NCBI GenBank assembly: GCA_947652115.1
Contig: OX393563.1
Span: 1,555,829-1,619,828 of the forward strand
Reading direction: 5' to 3'
Length of the DNA stretch: 64,000 bases
DNA from: Blastomussa wellsi
Lineage: Eukaryota; Cnidaria; Anthozoa; Scleractinia; Plerogyridae
Part shown: piece after piece, positions 46,418 through 57,261 of the stretch
Layout of the letters: every line of letters starts with the position of its first letter
Position numbering within the stretch: the first letter of the stretch is position 1
Translations under genes and position numbers: made by a program
The notes under the pieces: generated by a model
Databases searched by the model: none
Seen by the model: the letters and a program-made list of their open reading frames with translations, nothing else
Told to the model about the DNA's origin: nothing

Positions 46418-46492
46418 GTTTCGCTCACAATTTGGTTGTTAGAACATCGCACCGGTATCGCGGAGGTCACGGGTTCGAGTCCCGTTGAAGCC
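46418..46492 (+). tRNA. tRNA-like fragment, probably pseudo or SINE-derived
   Basis: CACGGGTTCGAGTCCCGT is a perfect T-arm and loop. Upstream, GCTCACAATTTGGTTG resembles a D-arm, and CCGGTAT sits where an anticodon loop would be. The anticodon stem is poor and position 33 is not T. The 5' acceptor strand does not pair cleanly with TGAAGCC. A functional tRNA is therefore unlikely. Confidence 0.35.
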
Positions 46493-46732
46493 TTACTTTC
46501 TTTCTTTGTTTTCCAGTTCCTAAGATTTGATAGTTCATTGTAAGGATCATTTCTAACTTAGCTATACTTTTTCATTCTATTTACATTAGTCAAGGGATTC
46601 GGTTATCCAAGTAAGCATTTATAAAGGTGGTAAAAATAAACGAATTCTGAACGTTAAGAGCTCCTCATTTGTAAATGACGCATGGTTTCTATTTTCAAGA
46701 CAACTATGGCTTTGGAAAAATGTATTGTGAGT

Positions 46733-46798
46733 TCGTTTACTACATTTACTGATTTACTGATTCATTTACTGATTCGTTTACTACATTTACTGATTTCC
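46733..46798 (+). repeat. Short tandem repeat, TTTACTACATTTACTGATT units
   Basis: Two full units beginning TTCGTTTACTACATTTACTG flank a run of ATTTACTGATT variants. Confidence 0.7.
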
Positions 46799-47003
46799 TT
46801 TTCGTAATGGAATAATTAAAAGACCATGGTTTCAGTTAAAAGCATTGGTAAAGCTGATGAAACATACTAATTGTTGTTATTAGAAAATGGTCAGCTGTTA
46901 GTGACATTCGACAAGTTTGTTGAAAATGTGGAGCTTACCCCATTGGCGAGAAACTGAACGCACCCACCCTAAATGACATTTTAAAAGCTCTCATAACACG
47001 TAA

Positions 47004-47009
47004 TATAAA
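47004..47009 (+). promoter_or_regulatory. TATA box of FREP2 (TATAAA)
   Basis: TATAAA lies 87 bases before the FREP2 ATG, matching the position in FREP1. Confidence 0.55.
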
Positions 47010-47090
47010 TTGTCGTTGGAGTCTTGTAGGTCATTAATTCTTCCCAGTTCGTTGGTTTGTAATATCTAACTTAACAAACCTCTTTTCACG

Positions 47091-48640
47091 ATGAAATATT
47101 TCTTTCGAGTTCTTCTGTTAAGTTATTTGGTGGCGACCCATGCAAACACACTTTCTTCGACGACGAAGAAGCCAGTGACGACCAGATTCTCGGAGTGTAA
47201 CGTCAATAACAACAATTATAACAGCTTCTTCGCTGGACCAAACTGCAGGAAAATAGAAAACATGTTTTCTGAATTGAAACAACAGCTGGCCGCACTCACA
47301 CAAGAAATCAGAGAAATGAAGGAAAATCAGACTGGCAGCACGGATGAAAAAGGTTTGTATCAAAACCATTTGAAATCCCAGAGTTGCTTTGCGTCTGAGC
47401 TGATTGGTCTTTGCTGTAATGTATTGCACAATTGGCAGTTAGCAAGAACTGTGCCGACGTTTACCAGTCCGGTGACAAGATCAGTGGAGTGTACAAAATC
47501 GATCCTGATGGCTTGGGTGAATTTGAAGTCTTCTGTGATCAGAAAACGGCCGGTGGGGGATGGACGGTGTTTCAGAAGAGACGCGATGGCTCTGTAAATT
47601 TCTACCGAGCTTGGGATGACTACAAACGAGGCTTCGGTAATCTGAACGGCGAGTTTTGGCTCGGACTCGACAAGATTCACCGCCTGACTGTAAGCAGCAC
47701 TAACAAGCTTCGCGTTGACTTGGAAGACATACATGGTAGCAAAGCATTTGCAGAGTACAGCTCATTTTCTGTGGCGAGTGAAAGGGCGAAATACCAGCTG
47801 AATTTAGGAAGTTATAATTCAGGTAAGCTTGTCCCGGATTTGTTCTGATTCTCATTGAAATTATGGTGAAATATACTGCTGCATATTTTTGCTGTCGGGT
47901 GTTATTTTTCCCCAAACAAAGTCTACGAAATGTTTTCCTTGTGTTAGCAGACGGTAACACTTTTGAATCGTTTTACATGAGTCTAACACGTGTTCAACGC
48001 CAAAATCTATGTTTCAGTTGATATATTGCTGTATAGTGAAATGATTTTTTGAGGCAAATTAATGTTAGCACAATTTTTAATTCATAACTTCCTTGAAATT
48101 TCCGGGAGGTGCGGCGGTTGTTGGAAAGTCTATTTTCTTGTACTTTTTTCCTGACAATAATTTATGTCATTTATGGAACAACAGAAAACCTTTCCAAAGA
48201 AATGAAAAGCTAGAAAAATTCCAACTTATCTTTGACTGATCTTGCTTTGAATATTTCAATCGAAATTTACTCGCGGTATAAACTTTAATGCCGCCGGTTT
48301 CTTATTCATTTTTTTCGTTAAGAATGTCGTTTAACTTGCACATGCGGCTTCTTTTTGAGTCAGTTTGGCTTTTTATGCCTCAGGTACCGCTCACGATTCT
48401 CTGAGCTATCACCGTGGCTTTGCATTCACCACCAAAGATCGAGATAACGACGCCAACCCGGGAAACTGTGCCTCGATTTACAAAGGCGCCTGGTGGTATA
48501 ACAGCTGCCATAACTCAAACCTCAATGGTTTGTACCTGAATGGAAAGACAAGTTCTGAAGGAATGTCGTGGTACCATTGGAAAAATTCCCATTATTCTGT
48601 CAAGAGGTCCGAGATGAAGATTCGTCCAAACGACTTCTAA
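47091..48640 (+). CDS. Fibrinogen-related secreted protein 2 (FReD lectin)
   Basis: Exons 47091-47352, 47439-47822 and 48384-48640 join in phase 1 to give 300 aa. The protein has a signal peptide ([18 protein letters not shown]), a Thr/Asn-rich stretch with two Cys, a coiled coil ([19 protein letters not shown]) and a fibrinogen C-terminal domain. Exon 2 is nearly identical to that of FREP1 over [11 protein letters not shown] to KIHRLTV. Exons 1 and 3 have diverged more, with a one-residue change in indel pattern. The calcium-site DRDNDA and the [13 protein letters not shown] pocket are kept, so ligand binding is likely retained. Intron 1 is only 86 bases here against 764 in FREP1. It should be secreted and form oligomers. 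Its natural ligand is unknown. Confidence 0.93.
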
Positions 48641-50430
48641 ATAAGATTTTGAGGGGTATGAAATCCGGACGATCCTTAGCTTCTAGATATAATTACTGTG
48701 GAGTGAAATATATACCAAAGAATAAAATAAGGTTGCTTTTCTTTTGTTAATTTTCGCTGTTTTAAAACACTAAATATTCGTGTAGTTCGTACAATTGTAT
48801 TTGGAAACACCTTTAAATTCGAGGCGTGCTAAATGGCACAATATTTAAGTAATAGAGGAATTTTCCGTATTCACATAACCTCATCTAAACACACCTATCA
48901 ACCAATGATCTCAGTTACTTTATAAAGAAGCATGGATTCGAGAGCTCAAAATCTAAAGTCTTTTATACGTTTTAAGCACCGTTTATTTCGCAGTAGTTAT
49001 TTAGCGCAATCTATAAGAACGAAAACTAAAGCTGTTGCCTACACTGATCGCAGATTTTTTCCTTGCAGTTTCTGCGTCCAACGGCGCGAATATGATGGCA
49101 AAAGTGGTTCCAAGCTACTAGTTGTAGACGAACTTATGGCGAAAATTAAAATAGATAATATATTGGGAAAAATGCTTTCTCTGACTCTTTATTTCAATTT
49201 ATTTAGCTCCCATTAATGGTCAAAATTTATTGATACATTGTCGAGCAAACCAAGGATCAGAATACTTATGAATACTTGGAATACATACATTGTTTAGTCA
49301 AGGTAAATTAAGAAAAAATATACTAAACATGGTCTTCTTAAAATGTGGACTTCAGAGGTATGCCTTACGACAAAATCTCCCCAGAATGGCACATGGCACT
49401 ATCTTCTCTTACTCATAATCACCCTCTATTAACTGGGACGCTTAGATTATCTAAATCTAGAAATAATCCGACTCTAAAAACAGACAACATTCGAATTGCT
49501 ACCTAATTATTTTGATGAAAAACTCAGGAAAACCAAGGAATCACTTAATTCACTTGACGTTTCGTATGTTTCTGCATACATCTTAAGAAGTAACTACCAA
49601 ATTCAAATCTAAGATAAGTAACTAATTAATATGACATTTGAATAACAATAGATGAAAACATAGCGTCTATATGAGCATATTCCGCTATCAAATTTCGTTG
49701 TTTACTGGTACAAAATCTTTTTCACATTAATTTTTAAGACGAAACGTTGCTCTTTCGGAATAAATTTTATGCAATTATACCGCGAATCAATTTTTTCATT
49801 TATATCGGTCAGAATCCTGTGTCACGAAATGAGAATTTTGGAGCTTTTAACCACTTGCTTTTCGAAGGGCCCAAAAGTTTTAGGTCCCATTCACCTATAC
49901 GCAAAACAATCACAAAAACAAGTGAACAAGTTGTCTGGGCTTGGACAAATTTTGTCAAGACGAACAAAACTTCAAATTAAGGAGTCGATGTCCTGCCTTG
50001 CCCTGCCTTGAAGCAGGATTCGCATTCACATGCACCTTGTGACGCCAGGGAAGAATAGGTTATCGATCGGCCATTATATATTTTTCTGACTCTAGGAAAC
50101 AATACGCTGTCGGCTGGCTATTGAGTTTTCCCTGAGCTAAACTTCAACTATTCAGGGACAATTAAAGTAGTCAATATTCACATATTTCGCAAGACAGTCG
50201 AAGAGTAGGTGCTTGCATAAACCGCCCATACTCAGACTACACATGGTGCAATGAGAATTTATCTCAGCTATATCATTAATGGTGAAAAATAAAAAGTTTC
50301 CGTTCAACCACATTTAAAAAATCGCAAATGCATGGGCTGATGTCCAAGCATTATTTCAAATGTTACAGTGCTTGCAGAAATTTCAAGGGCCTTGATTTTA
50401 TGCTCTAAAAATGATTAATCTAATACCACC
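48641..50430. other. Spacer downstream of FREP2
   Basis: I see no gene or defined repeat. Open frames at 48932-49216 and 49747-50011 are AT-rich and show no domain or splice context. Confidence 0.45.
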
Positions 50431-50647
50431 ATTTTCCAAAGAGGATCGCAATAACGACTAGTGGTCAACTATTAGCTGTGCTGTACGTCTCGTAAAGGCG
50501 CCTGATGGTGCAAAGCTTGCGCTTATTTAAACCTCAGTGTTTGATTCGTCCGTGATCAGTTGCCAAGGAATGCAATGTTGCTACTGGAAGAATTGCGATG
50601 AATCTGTCAAGAGGTCCGAGAAGAAACTTCATCCAAAGGATTTCTAA
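50431..50647 (+). pseudogene. Decayed fibrinogen-domain last exon
   Basis: The reading matches the third exon of the FREP genes: an EDRNND equivalent of KDRDND, then a Gly-to-Cys-changed QGMQCCYWKNCDESVKRSE and a final HPKDF followed by TAA. Two in-frame stops interrupt it (after RNND and after ALI), and the tryptophan-rich binding pocket is lost. No first or second exon is found just upstream. It is therefore a remnant of at least one more fibrinogen gene copy in this cluster. Confidence 0.8.
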
Positions 50648-50824
50648 GATTCAGCGCCGCCTAATTCTTGAAATAATTTTCTTGGGAACTCAAAAAAGTT
50701 GCCGAAAATTCCAAAACAGGTTCAGAAGAAGAACTCCTCGCATTAGCCATTAACGTTTTTTTGCGTTAACAGCTAGGATACATATAGAATGAATGTGATA
50801 CCGAGTAATTGCATTGTGACTAAG

Positions 50825-50986
50825 GGGGCGTTCCTTTGGGGTGATCCGGATCAGGATCAATGATCCGGATCATAGTGCATCAAAGGCCCCGGCGAATCCA
50901 CTCTGAGCAAGGATTCAACGGCGGCTTTGATGCACCATGATCCGGATCAATGATCCTGATCCGGATCACCCCAAGGAACGCACCCT
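50825..50986. mobile_element. GGATCACCCC foldback MITE (copy 2)
   Basis: This is the same family as 37863-38029: CGTTCCTTTGGGGTGATCC at the left and its inverse at the right, with GATCCGGATCA motifs repeated in the arms. CTAA occurs at both edges (at 50820 and after CACC), which may be a target-site duplication. Confidence 0.8.
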
Positions 50987-51152
50987 AAGATACAGGCAAC
51001 AAATGTAAGGAAACGATGGTATATACTCGTTATATTTCGATATAAATCTATATCATCTTCAGACTAAGGTGATATACATGTAGCAGAAATTTAAATACTG
51101 CGAGATGGACAACAGCATAACACGTGAAAATGAAAAACAAAGAAAGAAACTA

Positions 51153-52596
51153 TCAAGAGAATAGGCAAAGTTCCCTACTGGCTTTTAAACCAGTGTTCAA
51201 AAATGGTGTTGAACGCTTGATATGGTAAGCTTCTTTATATAGTAATAGATTCCAATTGTAATCAAGGTCTATTATGTTTGTGTTACCACGCACGGTTTGG
51301 GTGAGAAATTTTTTGTTCATTGCAGCAGAAGGTGAGTTGTTCTCGTTGATGAAAATATCCGGTAAGTTGTATAAACCGTGTATGTGTTTGATCTGATCAC
51401 AATAACGCAGATGTTTGTATGTAGCGCTTTCTTTGTCCGTGAGCGCATGTTCTTTTCCTTTTGCCGATGTACGAAGAATTGCAACCGGGGCAGATGAATT
51501 CATATACAACATTTGATTGGCTTAATTGCGGTGTTTTGTCCTTAGTGCTTGTGGAGAAACATTATTTAGTGGTCTTCTCTTTTATTGAGGCCTTCCAAGG
51601 GGTAGCTGTGTCGCGATGTCGCTTACTTTTGGAGACCGATGTCGCCTAATCTACAGCTGTAAATGTCGCTGTCGTTTTTTGTAGTATACCCGTAATTTTT
51701 TGTTTTGCTGCAGGGCTATAACCGGACTTTCATGGTGCTCAGTAGGCAAAAATTTGTGAGCGGCGAAGGACGAACGCTGAAAATCTGAGCCCTTAAAAAT
51801 GCCATTTCCTGTATTCTGAGTCACATAAGGATCATTATGATACGCACATGAGTTGTAAGTCTGGCTTTAACTTTACTTCGCTAAGGCGAGATCGGAAATC
51901 TTTCCGTTATTTCTGCCCTTGATAGCTTCGCAGAATTTCGACATAAAAAAAATTTAAAAGGAATGTTGCTCGATATCACCGGTCAAGTGAAGCGGAACTC
52001 TTTCGATTTGACAGCCAAGAGGGATTTTTCCCTTCCAAATTAAAACAGGAATAATTAAAAGAGAAAATGAGAACCTGGACAGTCAGTTGGGGCGAGCGAA
52101 AGTCTAAACGGACGAGAACAAATCGGCGATAATATAGAGATTTAGCCAAGCCTAAAAGCGGAGCTCCATAGTTTTTGTAGTCTCCTTCGCAGCCGCAATG
52201 CTCCTCCATACGTAGAATTTAGGGCAATTTTCGAACTTTTCTCATGTATGTCTTTATTCGGATGTCTACATTCGGATCGACGAGACATCTCTGAAGCTTA
52301 CGTTTAAACTTCTTAACAAGCTGTGTTGTTAAGTCACTGACGAATGGGATGGTAAGCCAGATAGTTGAATGCTGGTTGTTGTGGGAGGTGTCGTTGGTAA
52401 CATGATCTGGAGCCCCGTTCAGTGCATTCGCAGTAAAGCGATCAATTAATAAGTTGGCAAAACGTTTAGGAAAACCGTTCCACGATAAAAACTTCCTTAT
52501 CAACTTGAGTTCGGTTTTAATTTTGTTAGCAGTGCAGATTCGGTGTACGCGGTCAATCAGTGCTCTGACCCAAAGTTTTGTGCCTTGGCGACACAA
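51153..52596 (-). mobile_element. Penelope-like retroelement fragment, interrupted
   Basis: Two minus-strand pieces belong to one element. 52219-52596 carries LIDRVHRICTANKIKTELK and FLSWNGFPKRFANLLIDRF, then LTTQLVKKFKRKLQ, the region C-terminal to the reverse transcriptase in Penelope-like elements. 51153-51512 carries KGKEHALTDKESATYKHLRY and WNLLLYKEAYHIKR ... LNTGLKASRELCLF, the GIY-YIG endonuclease end. About 0.7 kb of unrelated sequence separates them (about 51513-52218). The catalytic YxDD part of the reverse transcriptase is absent. The fragment is inactive. Confidence 0.75.
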
Positions 52597-52975
52597 ATAT
52601 CTTCACAGCTACAGGCTCTGGCAATGACAATGTTAACCTAAAAATATCAAAAAAGTAAAGCGTTACTGAAAGAGACTTGAAATCTTTGAGAGGGTCTTGT
52701 GTATAGCTATTATCCTTTTGAGGAAATATAACTCATTTAAATAATGGTCAGGTACAATCCAAGCTTTGAATGGTCAATCGCCACTCGAAAATAGTTTTCA
52801 TCGTGCTATTGATTTCGGTTGAGAGTATGTTAAAAATTAAACATACACACCTTTGATTATTTGCCCTTATACTAGCAATTAATTTAGCATTTTTTCTCAA
52901 TTCTCAACAAGGAATAAGCTAAATCAAACTGTGAACATTTTACATGCCTGAGGCAGGGTTATAAAATTAATAGAG

Positions 52976-53222
52976 GGGGTAAGTTTCTAACGAAACTGTG
53001 GTGCTGCGTCGGTGGGAAGTATAACAATATAATTTGGTTTTATCAACTGGGTTGATAATGTCAATTGGCCACCGTAAAGAGATTCAATTGCTGACGTTTC
53101 GAGCGTTAGCCCTTCGTAGCGACGAAGGGCTAACGCTCGAAACGTCAGCAATTGAATCTCTTTACGGTGGCCAATTGACATTATCAACCCAGTTGATAAA
53201 ACCAAATTATATTGTTATAAAA
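52976..53222. mobile_element. Two Penelope 3' tails head to head (about 95-bp arms)
   Basis: The left arm, on the minus strand, runs from the TTATCAACTGGGTTG side to CCCTTCGTAGC. The right arm is its near-exact inverted copy and begins GCGACGAAGGGCTAACG. The left copy extends further, into GGGGGTAAGTTTC, the outermost end seen at 46 kb. The two 60-80-codon open frames on either strand are the same artefact read twice. Confidence 0.85.
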
Positions 53223-53639
53223 TTAATCACATGGAACGAAGCTAGAAAATGTTTTCTTTATCAAACTAAAAATCCATTTACTTGAAGCAATGCAACAATA
53301 TCTGCTTACGTTCGATGCATAAAACGCTATTAACGTGTAATGAGCAGTATTGCCGGCAAATATTTCAAAACTTTTCCACAGTAAATATGCGTTTCGCCGA
53401 ATTTGAGACCTAAATTATTTATTCATAAAACGGCTCCTAAAAGGCATCAAAGCACGAAATTGCATAAAAGTGTATAAACATCACTAATTTATGTCGTGTT
53501 AAATGGTCCATAAATAAAACGATAGCACGAAAAATCTTGTTTAAAATTATGAAGAAATGATCTTTCGAGAACTCCAAGAAGCACTAGCTGCTTGGAAAAT
53601 TTTGAAGTTTTGCTGAAATAAGTTATTGGTAAAACGACA

Positions 53640-55603
53640 ATGAAATTCTTACTCAAACTTATTATGGTGGGACATTTGTTAACAACGCTAGCAAACTCAA
53701 ATCTGACGGCAAAGACTTCAGACAACGATAACACCAGTGAACCGAAATGCAAATATGAAAAATCAATCAAAGACGTGATTTCTGAAGTCAAAGACGAGCT
53801 GGTTGAAATAAAGGAAGAAATCAGAGAAATAAAGAAAAAAGGTTTGTGAAATTATTGCTATAAAATCAAGCAATTTGTTTAGTTAATTGAATTTGCTCTA
53901 CGGAGGCGAGTTTAGCAAATTTGAGCTTAGTATGGCACAACATACCCACTATGTACTCTTGTATTTTAGACAATGGGATTGGCCGGCCATTCCACGATAG
54001 ATTTGCCCTCTTAGTGGGTCCTTTGTCAATGCGTTTGGTCTAACAAATCCAGCGCAATGAATGTAGTAAGGGAATAAATTTTGCGAAAAATATCAGATAC
54101 GAAGTTAATGCACTGGATATTTAAGAGTGCACATCCACAATGAACTTGTATTTCTCGAGAATGGCTTGGCGCAGAAAAATATTTATTTTTAGTTCACAGA
54201 ATGAGTTTGGCGCAACAATCCACTGTGGGGTTAAGTTAAGAGAATAATCATGATATATTGGCCCGACAAACCCGATGTGAATTATACTAGAGATTTGCAA
54301 AGAATTTTTCGGCGCACCAAACAGTTGCTATGAAGTTAAAATTCTAAAGAATTGTTTTTCCAACAAGACTGCTATGAGTTTTTATTTTCAGTAGTGATAT
54401 GATTTTGAACAACACATCCGCTACGAATTTGTGTTTTGAAGACTTAGGCCCTGATGACATATTTAGCGAACTGAAATTTTCAATTTCAATTTCAGCCGGC
54501 TGAAAACGCACGTTATCGCAAACGATTTATTTCGGAGGCTGAGCTGAAATGTCACCACTTCTACCCGAGCCTAAATTTGCTATGAAATTAGGCCCTCAGT
54601 TTGAAACAACAAGTTTACTAATATTTACATTTTTAGAAAGTGGTTTGGCGCAACAAATCCGTTATGAATTGCATTTTAACGAATATATTGTTCTAAAAAA
54701 TCCACTTTAAATTTGTATATCAAAGTAAAGCCTTGACACAGCAGCTTCATTGTCAAATTCGTGTTATAAAGAATGATTCTGGCTTAGTAAATCCTCTAAA
54801 AATGTGTAGTTTAGTGAATTAGCGTTGGGACTGGATTTTGGCGCAATGAGTCGACTATAATTTTTTGTATTTAGAGAATGACTGCTTGAGGCAAGGCCAA
54901 TCCGCTACGATTCTGTAGTTTAGAAAGTGGGTTTCGTTAACAGACTTTGATTACAGAAGATATCGAGAAGCATTTTAAAGTAAATATTACCACTACAGTT
55001 TTGTTTCGCGTTCATCCTCTAGCGTTACAATAACTTTAACCTAAAAAATCAGCTGTGAATTTGAAATGTATAAAAACAAATCTGTTTATCTTACAGATCC
55101 CAAGATATGAAACATCGACAGGCATGAAATATTAATATTAATATGCAGCAGGGTTGTAATTTGTTTTAAACGTATTCCCTGTCAGGCTTCCAGTGCGGTG
55201 CACATGAAGTGTGTGAGAGCCGATTCTTTGTTCCAGATTTCCACTACAGAAAGAATATACTGATTGAGACTCAGTCAGCGCTCCCATCTCATTTCACAAT
55301 CATCGTCAAAGGTAAAATGTCTACTTCGTATTTTTCTTTTTTATCATTATTTTTTCCTATTTTTTGGTGTGTATGTTCAATTATTATGCTTTATTGCCAG
55401 TTGTAATTAATTTTTATCTAATTGTTGCCCCCGTCTCGATTTGCTTTGTAACTATATTTTCGCGGGGAAGCAATGGAGCGTATGCACGTGACGTCATCAA
55501 ATTCTAAAATCGAAAACGAGAACCACCAAACTTTTTGTACTCATCAGGCATAAGAGGCGCTAAATTTATATCAGTGTACAACGTTTCAGCTCAACGCATT
55601 TTG

Positions 55604-55636
<33 letters not shown>

Positions 55637-55726
55637 TTACGATCATGTTTGTTTAATTTAAGCCATATGAGAAGTTTAAGTATTAGGAAGTGCTTACATA
55701 AATATATGTTTGTTCAATACAGGTAA
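53640..55726 (+). CDS. Secreted coiled-coil protein with FREP-type first exon
   Basis: Exon 1 (53640-53841, phase 1 donor GTTTGT) encodes a signal peptide (MKFLLKLIMVGHLLTTLANS), a short polar stretch and a charged coiled coil (VKDELVEIKEEIREIKKKG). It matches the first exons of FREP1 and FREP2 in layout, phase and wording (ANSNLTAKT against SSNLTSKP). No fibrinogen exon follows. Two later exons fit in phase 1: 55186-55311 (GFQCGAHEVCESRFF ... FTIIVKG) and 55548-55726 ending in TAA, for 168 aa. The second exon looks real (open, good splice sites, two Cys). The third is less certain, as its CDS would end only a few bases into a GTAACC sequence that could be a donor. I do not recognise the new C-terminal domain. 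Confidence 0.5.
53842..55185 (+). other. Long intron of the 53.6-kb gene, no fibrinogen exon
   Basis: I searched this stretch for the [10 protein letters not shown] and WWYN motifs of the fibrinogen domain and found none. It contains loosely repeated TTTGGCGCAACAAATCC-like phrases roughly every 100-300 bases, which suggests an old, diverged tandem repeat. Confidence 0.5.
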
Positions 55727-55777
55727 CCAGTCGCCTAGATAACCAAAGTCAATTCCAGATGTTTACACTATTTCCGG

Positions 55778-56055
55778 AGTAGTTACCAATATGAGGGCAC
55801 GAGCATTTTTCCCTGCATTTTTATATCGAGTAAAATATGGTATCAGCCTTTGGCTGAAACCCAAAATAGAAATGATATAATAAGAGCAGAAATAAATGTA
55901 TAGAAAGAAAGTGAATTAGAGAAAGCAAAGCTTTTCTTGAAAGATTAGAAGCCCAAATATTATTTCGGAATGGAAAGTAAAATTACAAGAAAAGAATATG
56001 TGAGTAAACTGAGACAAGAGCCACTTTTATGAGTGCCCTCATATTAGTAACTACT
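55778..56055. repeat. 23-bp inverted repeat, possible terminus of the provirus
   Basis: 55778-55800 (AGTAGTTACCAATATGAGGG plus CAC) and 56033-56055 are inverted copies with one mismatch. AT content rises here and stays high to the window edge. AGT-type ends fit a Polinton terminal inverted repeat, but the 278-bp unit could also be an independent MITE. Confidence 0.5.
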
Positions 56056-56488
56056 GACCCCATCTTATTTTCTCTTTTATGAACAAATTTATTAATGGTG
56101 AGTATATAGTAGAAATTTTCTTAGATAAAAAGTGAAGAGATATCTTCTTTTCTCTTCATAATTTGTAATTCTAGAAAAATGGAAACATTTTGTAGAATTA
56201 TTTCACCAAAATTTCATGAAATTTCTAGAATGAAAAAATATGCTGAGATTTCGTCTTTTATAAAGACAAAAAAATTAGCGTGATCTTAAGTATTTATTCA
56301 TAAAAATGAAAAGTGCTTTTCCTCCTTTCTCTTTCTCTATAAATAATATTATAAACTTAAACAAAATATATAATTATATAAAAAAGAGAAAAACATGTCT
56401 TTGTGTTCGCCAAGGAAAAAGTCCTAGTCCTATTATAGTTTCATCTCTTTTCATCTCATGTTCTTTGATAAAGAACATGATAAAATAA

Positions 56489-56833
56489 TAGTCCTAATTA
56501 ATGTCTTTTATAAAAATAAATACCGAGATATCAAATAGGACAGAAAATGGCCTTGGAAGTGCTCTAGAATGGCTAAAATAGCTCATAGATAAGAAAGTCC
56601 TATTTAATGTCTCGGTAATTTATATATTCATTATCTATAATTTATATAACATTTCAAAAGTTTCTTATAAAAAGAAATAATACATAATACAATATATTTA
56701 TAAAATAGACTAATAAATTCTGAGGATGAAACAAATTACCGAGAATGAGCAATTATTTTAATTGGGGACCCTTTCAAGGCCATTTTCTGTGAAAGTCCTA
56801 TTTAATGTCTTAAGAGACATTAAATAGGACTTT
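56489..56833. repeat. Nested inverted repeats in the provirus non-coding end
   Basis: 56792-56810 and 56815-56833 are perfect 19-bp arms (AAAGTCCTATTTAATGTCT) around TAAG. Further copies of GTCCTATTTAATGTCT occur near 56489 and 56598. TACCGAGA at about 56521 pairs with TCTCGGTA at about 56611, and ACAGAAAATGGCCTTG at about 56541 pairs with its inverse near 56776. No gene is present. The layout could serve as a terminal hairpin, replication signal or dsRNA-forming transcript. Confidence 0.75.
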
Positions 56834-56986
56834 ATTATATTCTTTGTAAAAGTCAAATTCATATAATTATATGTCTTGTAAAATTTTCTTCTATATGATA
56901 TCTTCTTCTTTCTTTTTTCTTTATATAATTAAATAAATTAGCGATTTAGTTACAATTTCATTTAAAAACAATTCACAACTATATTT

Positions 56987-57144
56987 ATGGAAGATTATGA
57001 AAAAAATTAGATCAGCTTATCAAATTAAACTTTTATGAAAAAGAAGAAAAGAGTGAGAATTACAAATGTTGTACTGAAATGGATATTTGTCTTTCTTTCG
57101 ATACTTATGTCTGTCAGAAATGTGGACAAATTAAAGATTATTAA
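56987..57144 (+). pseudogene. Small zinc-ribbon-like viral ORF, frameshifted
   Basis: An ATG at 56987 leads into a frame that breaks at an A-run near 57001. The following frame carries a CC pair (YKCCTEMD) and a CQKCG pair before TAA at 57142-57144, a four-cysteine pattern resembling a zinc ribbon. Poxvirus VLTF3-type transcription factors of some large DNA viruses have a similar pattern, but this protein is too short to assign. It is the only plus-strand gene in the left half of the provirus. Confidence 0.45.
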
Positions 57145-57261
57145 TTTGTGAATGAATACTCAGAGGAAATAAATATGCTCTCAAACACAAGAGGAAGTCA
57201 AAATATTATAGAAGTTTCTATAGAAGTTTCTTCATACTTTCTTTTTCTTGAAACCTAAATC

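Larger units (their letters stand above)
43861..47090. other. Repeat-bearing spacer between FREP1 and FREP2
   Basis: No gene recognised. It contains a direct repeat of about 46 bases (44716-44762 and 45115-45161, motif GGTTACCAACCAGGG), a Penelope-like 3' fragment at 46009-46376, a tRNA-like fragment near 46418-46492 and a short tandem array of TTTACTACATTTACTGATT units at 46733-46798. Confidence 0.6.

Noticed and set aside
46418..46492. Functional tRNA gene
   Set aside because: The T-arm is good, but anticodon stem, position 33 and acceptor pairing fail.
52987..53285. Two similar 70-80-codon proteins on opposite strands ([18 protein letters not shown])
   Set aside because: They are the same Penelope 3' tail read from each arm of an inverted repeat, not a gene.
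53842..55185. Hidden fibrinogen exon after the third leader exon
   Set aside because: No GGGWTVF, NGEFWLG or WWYN motif in any plus-strand frame.
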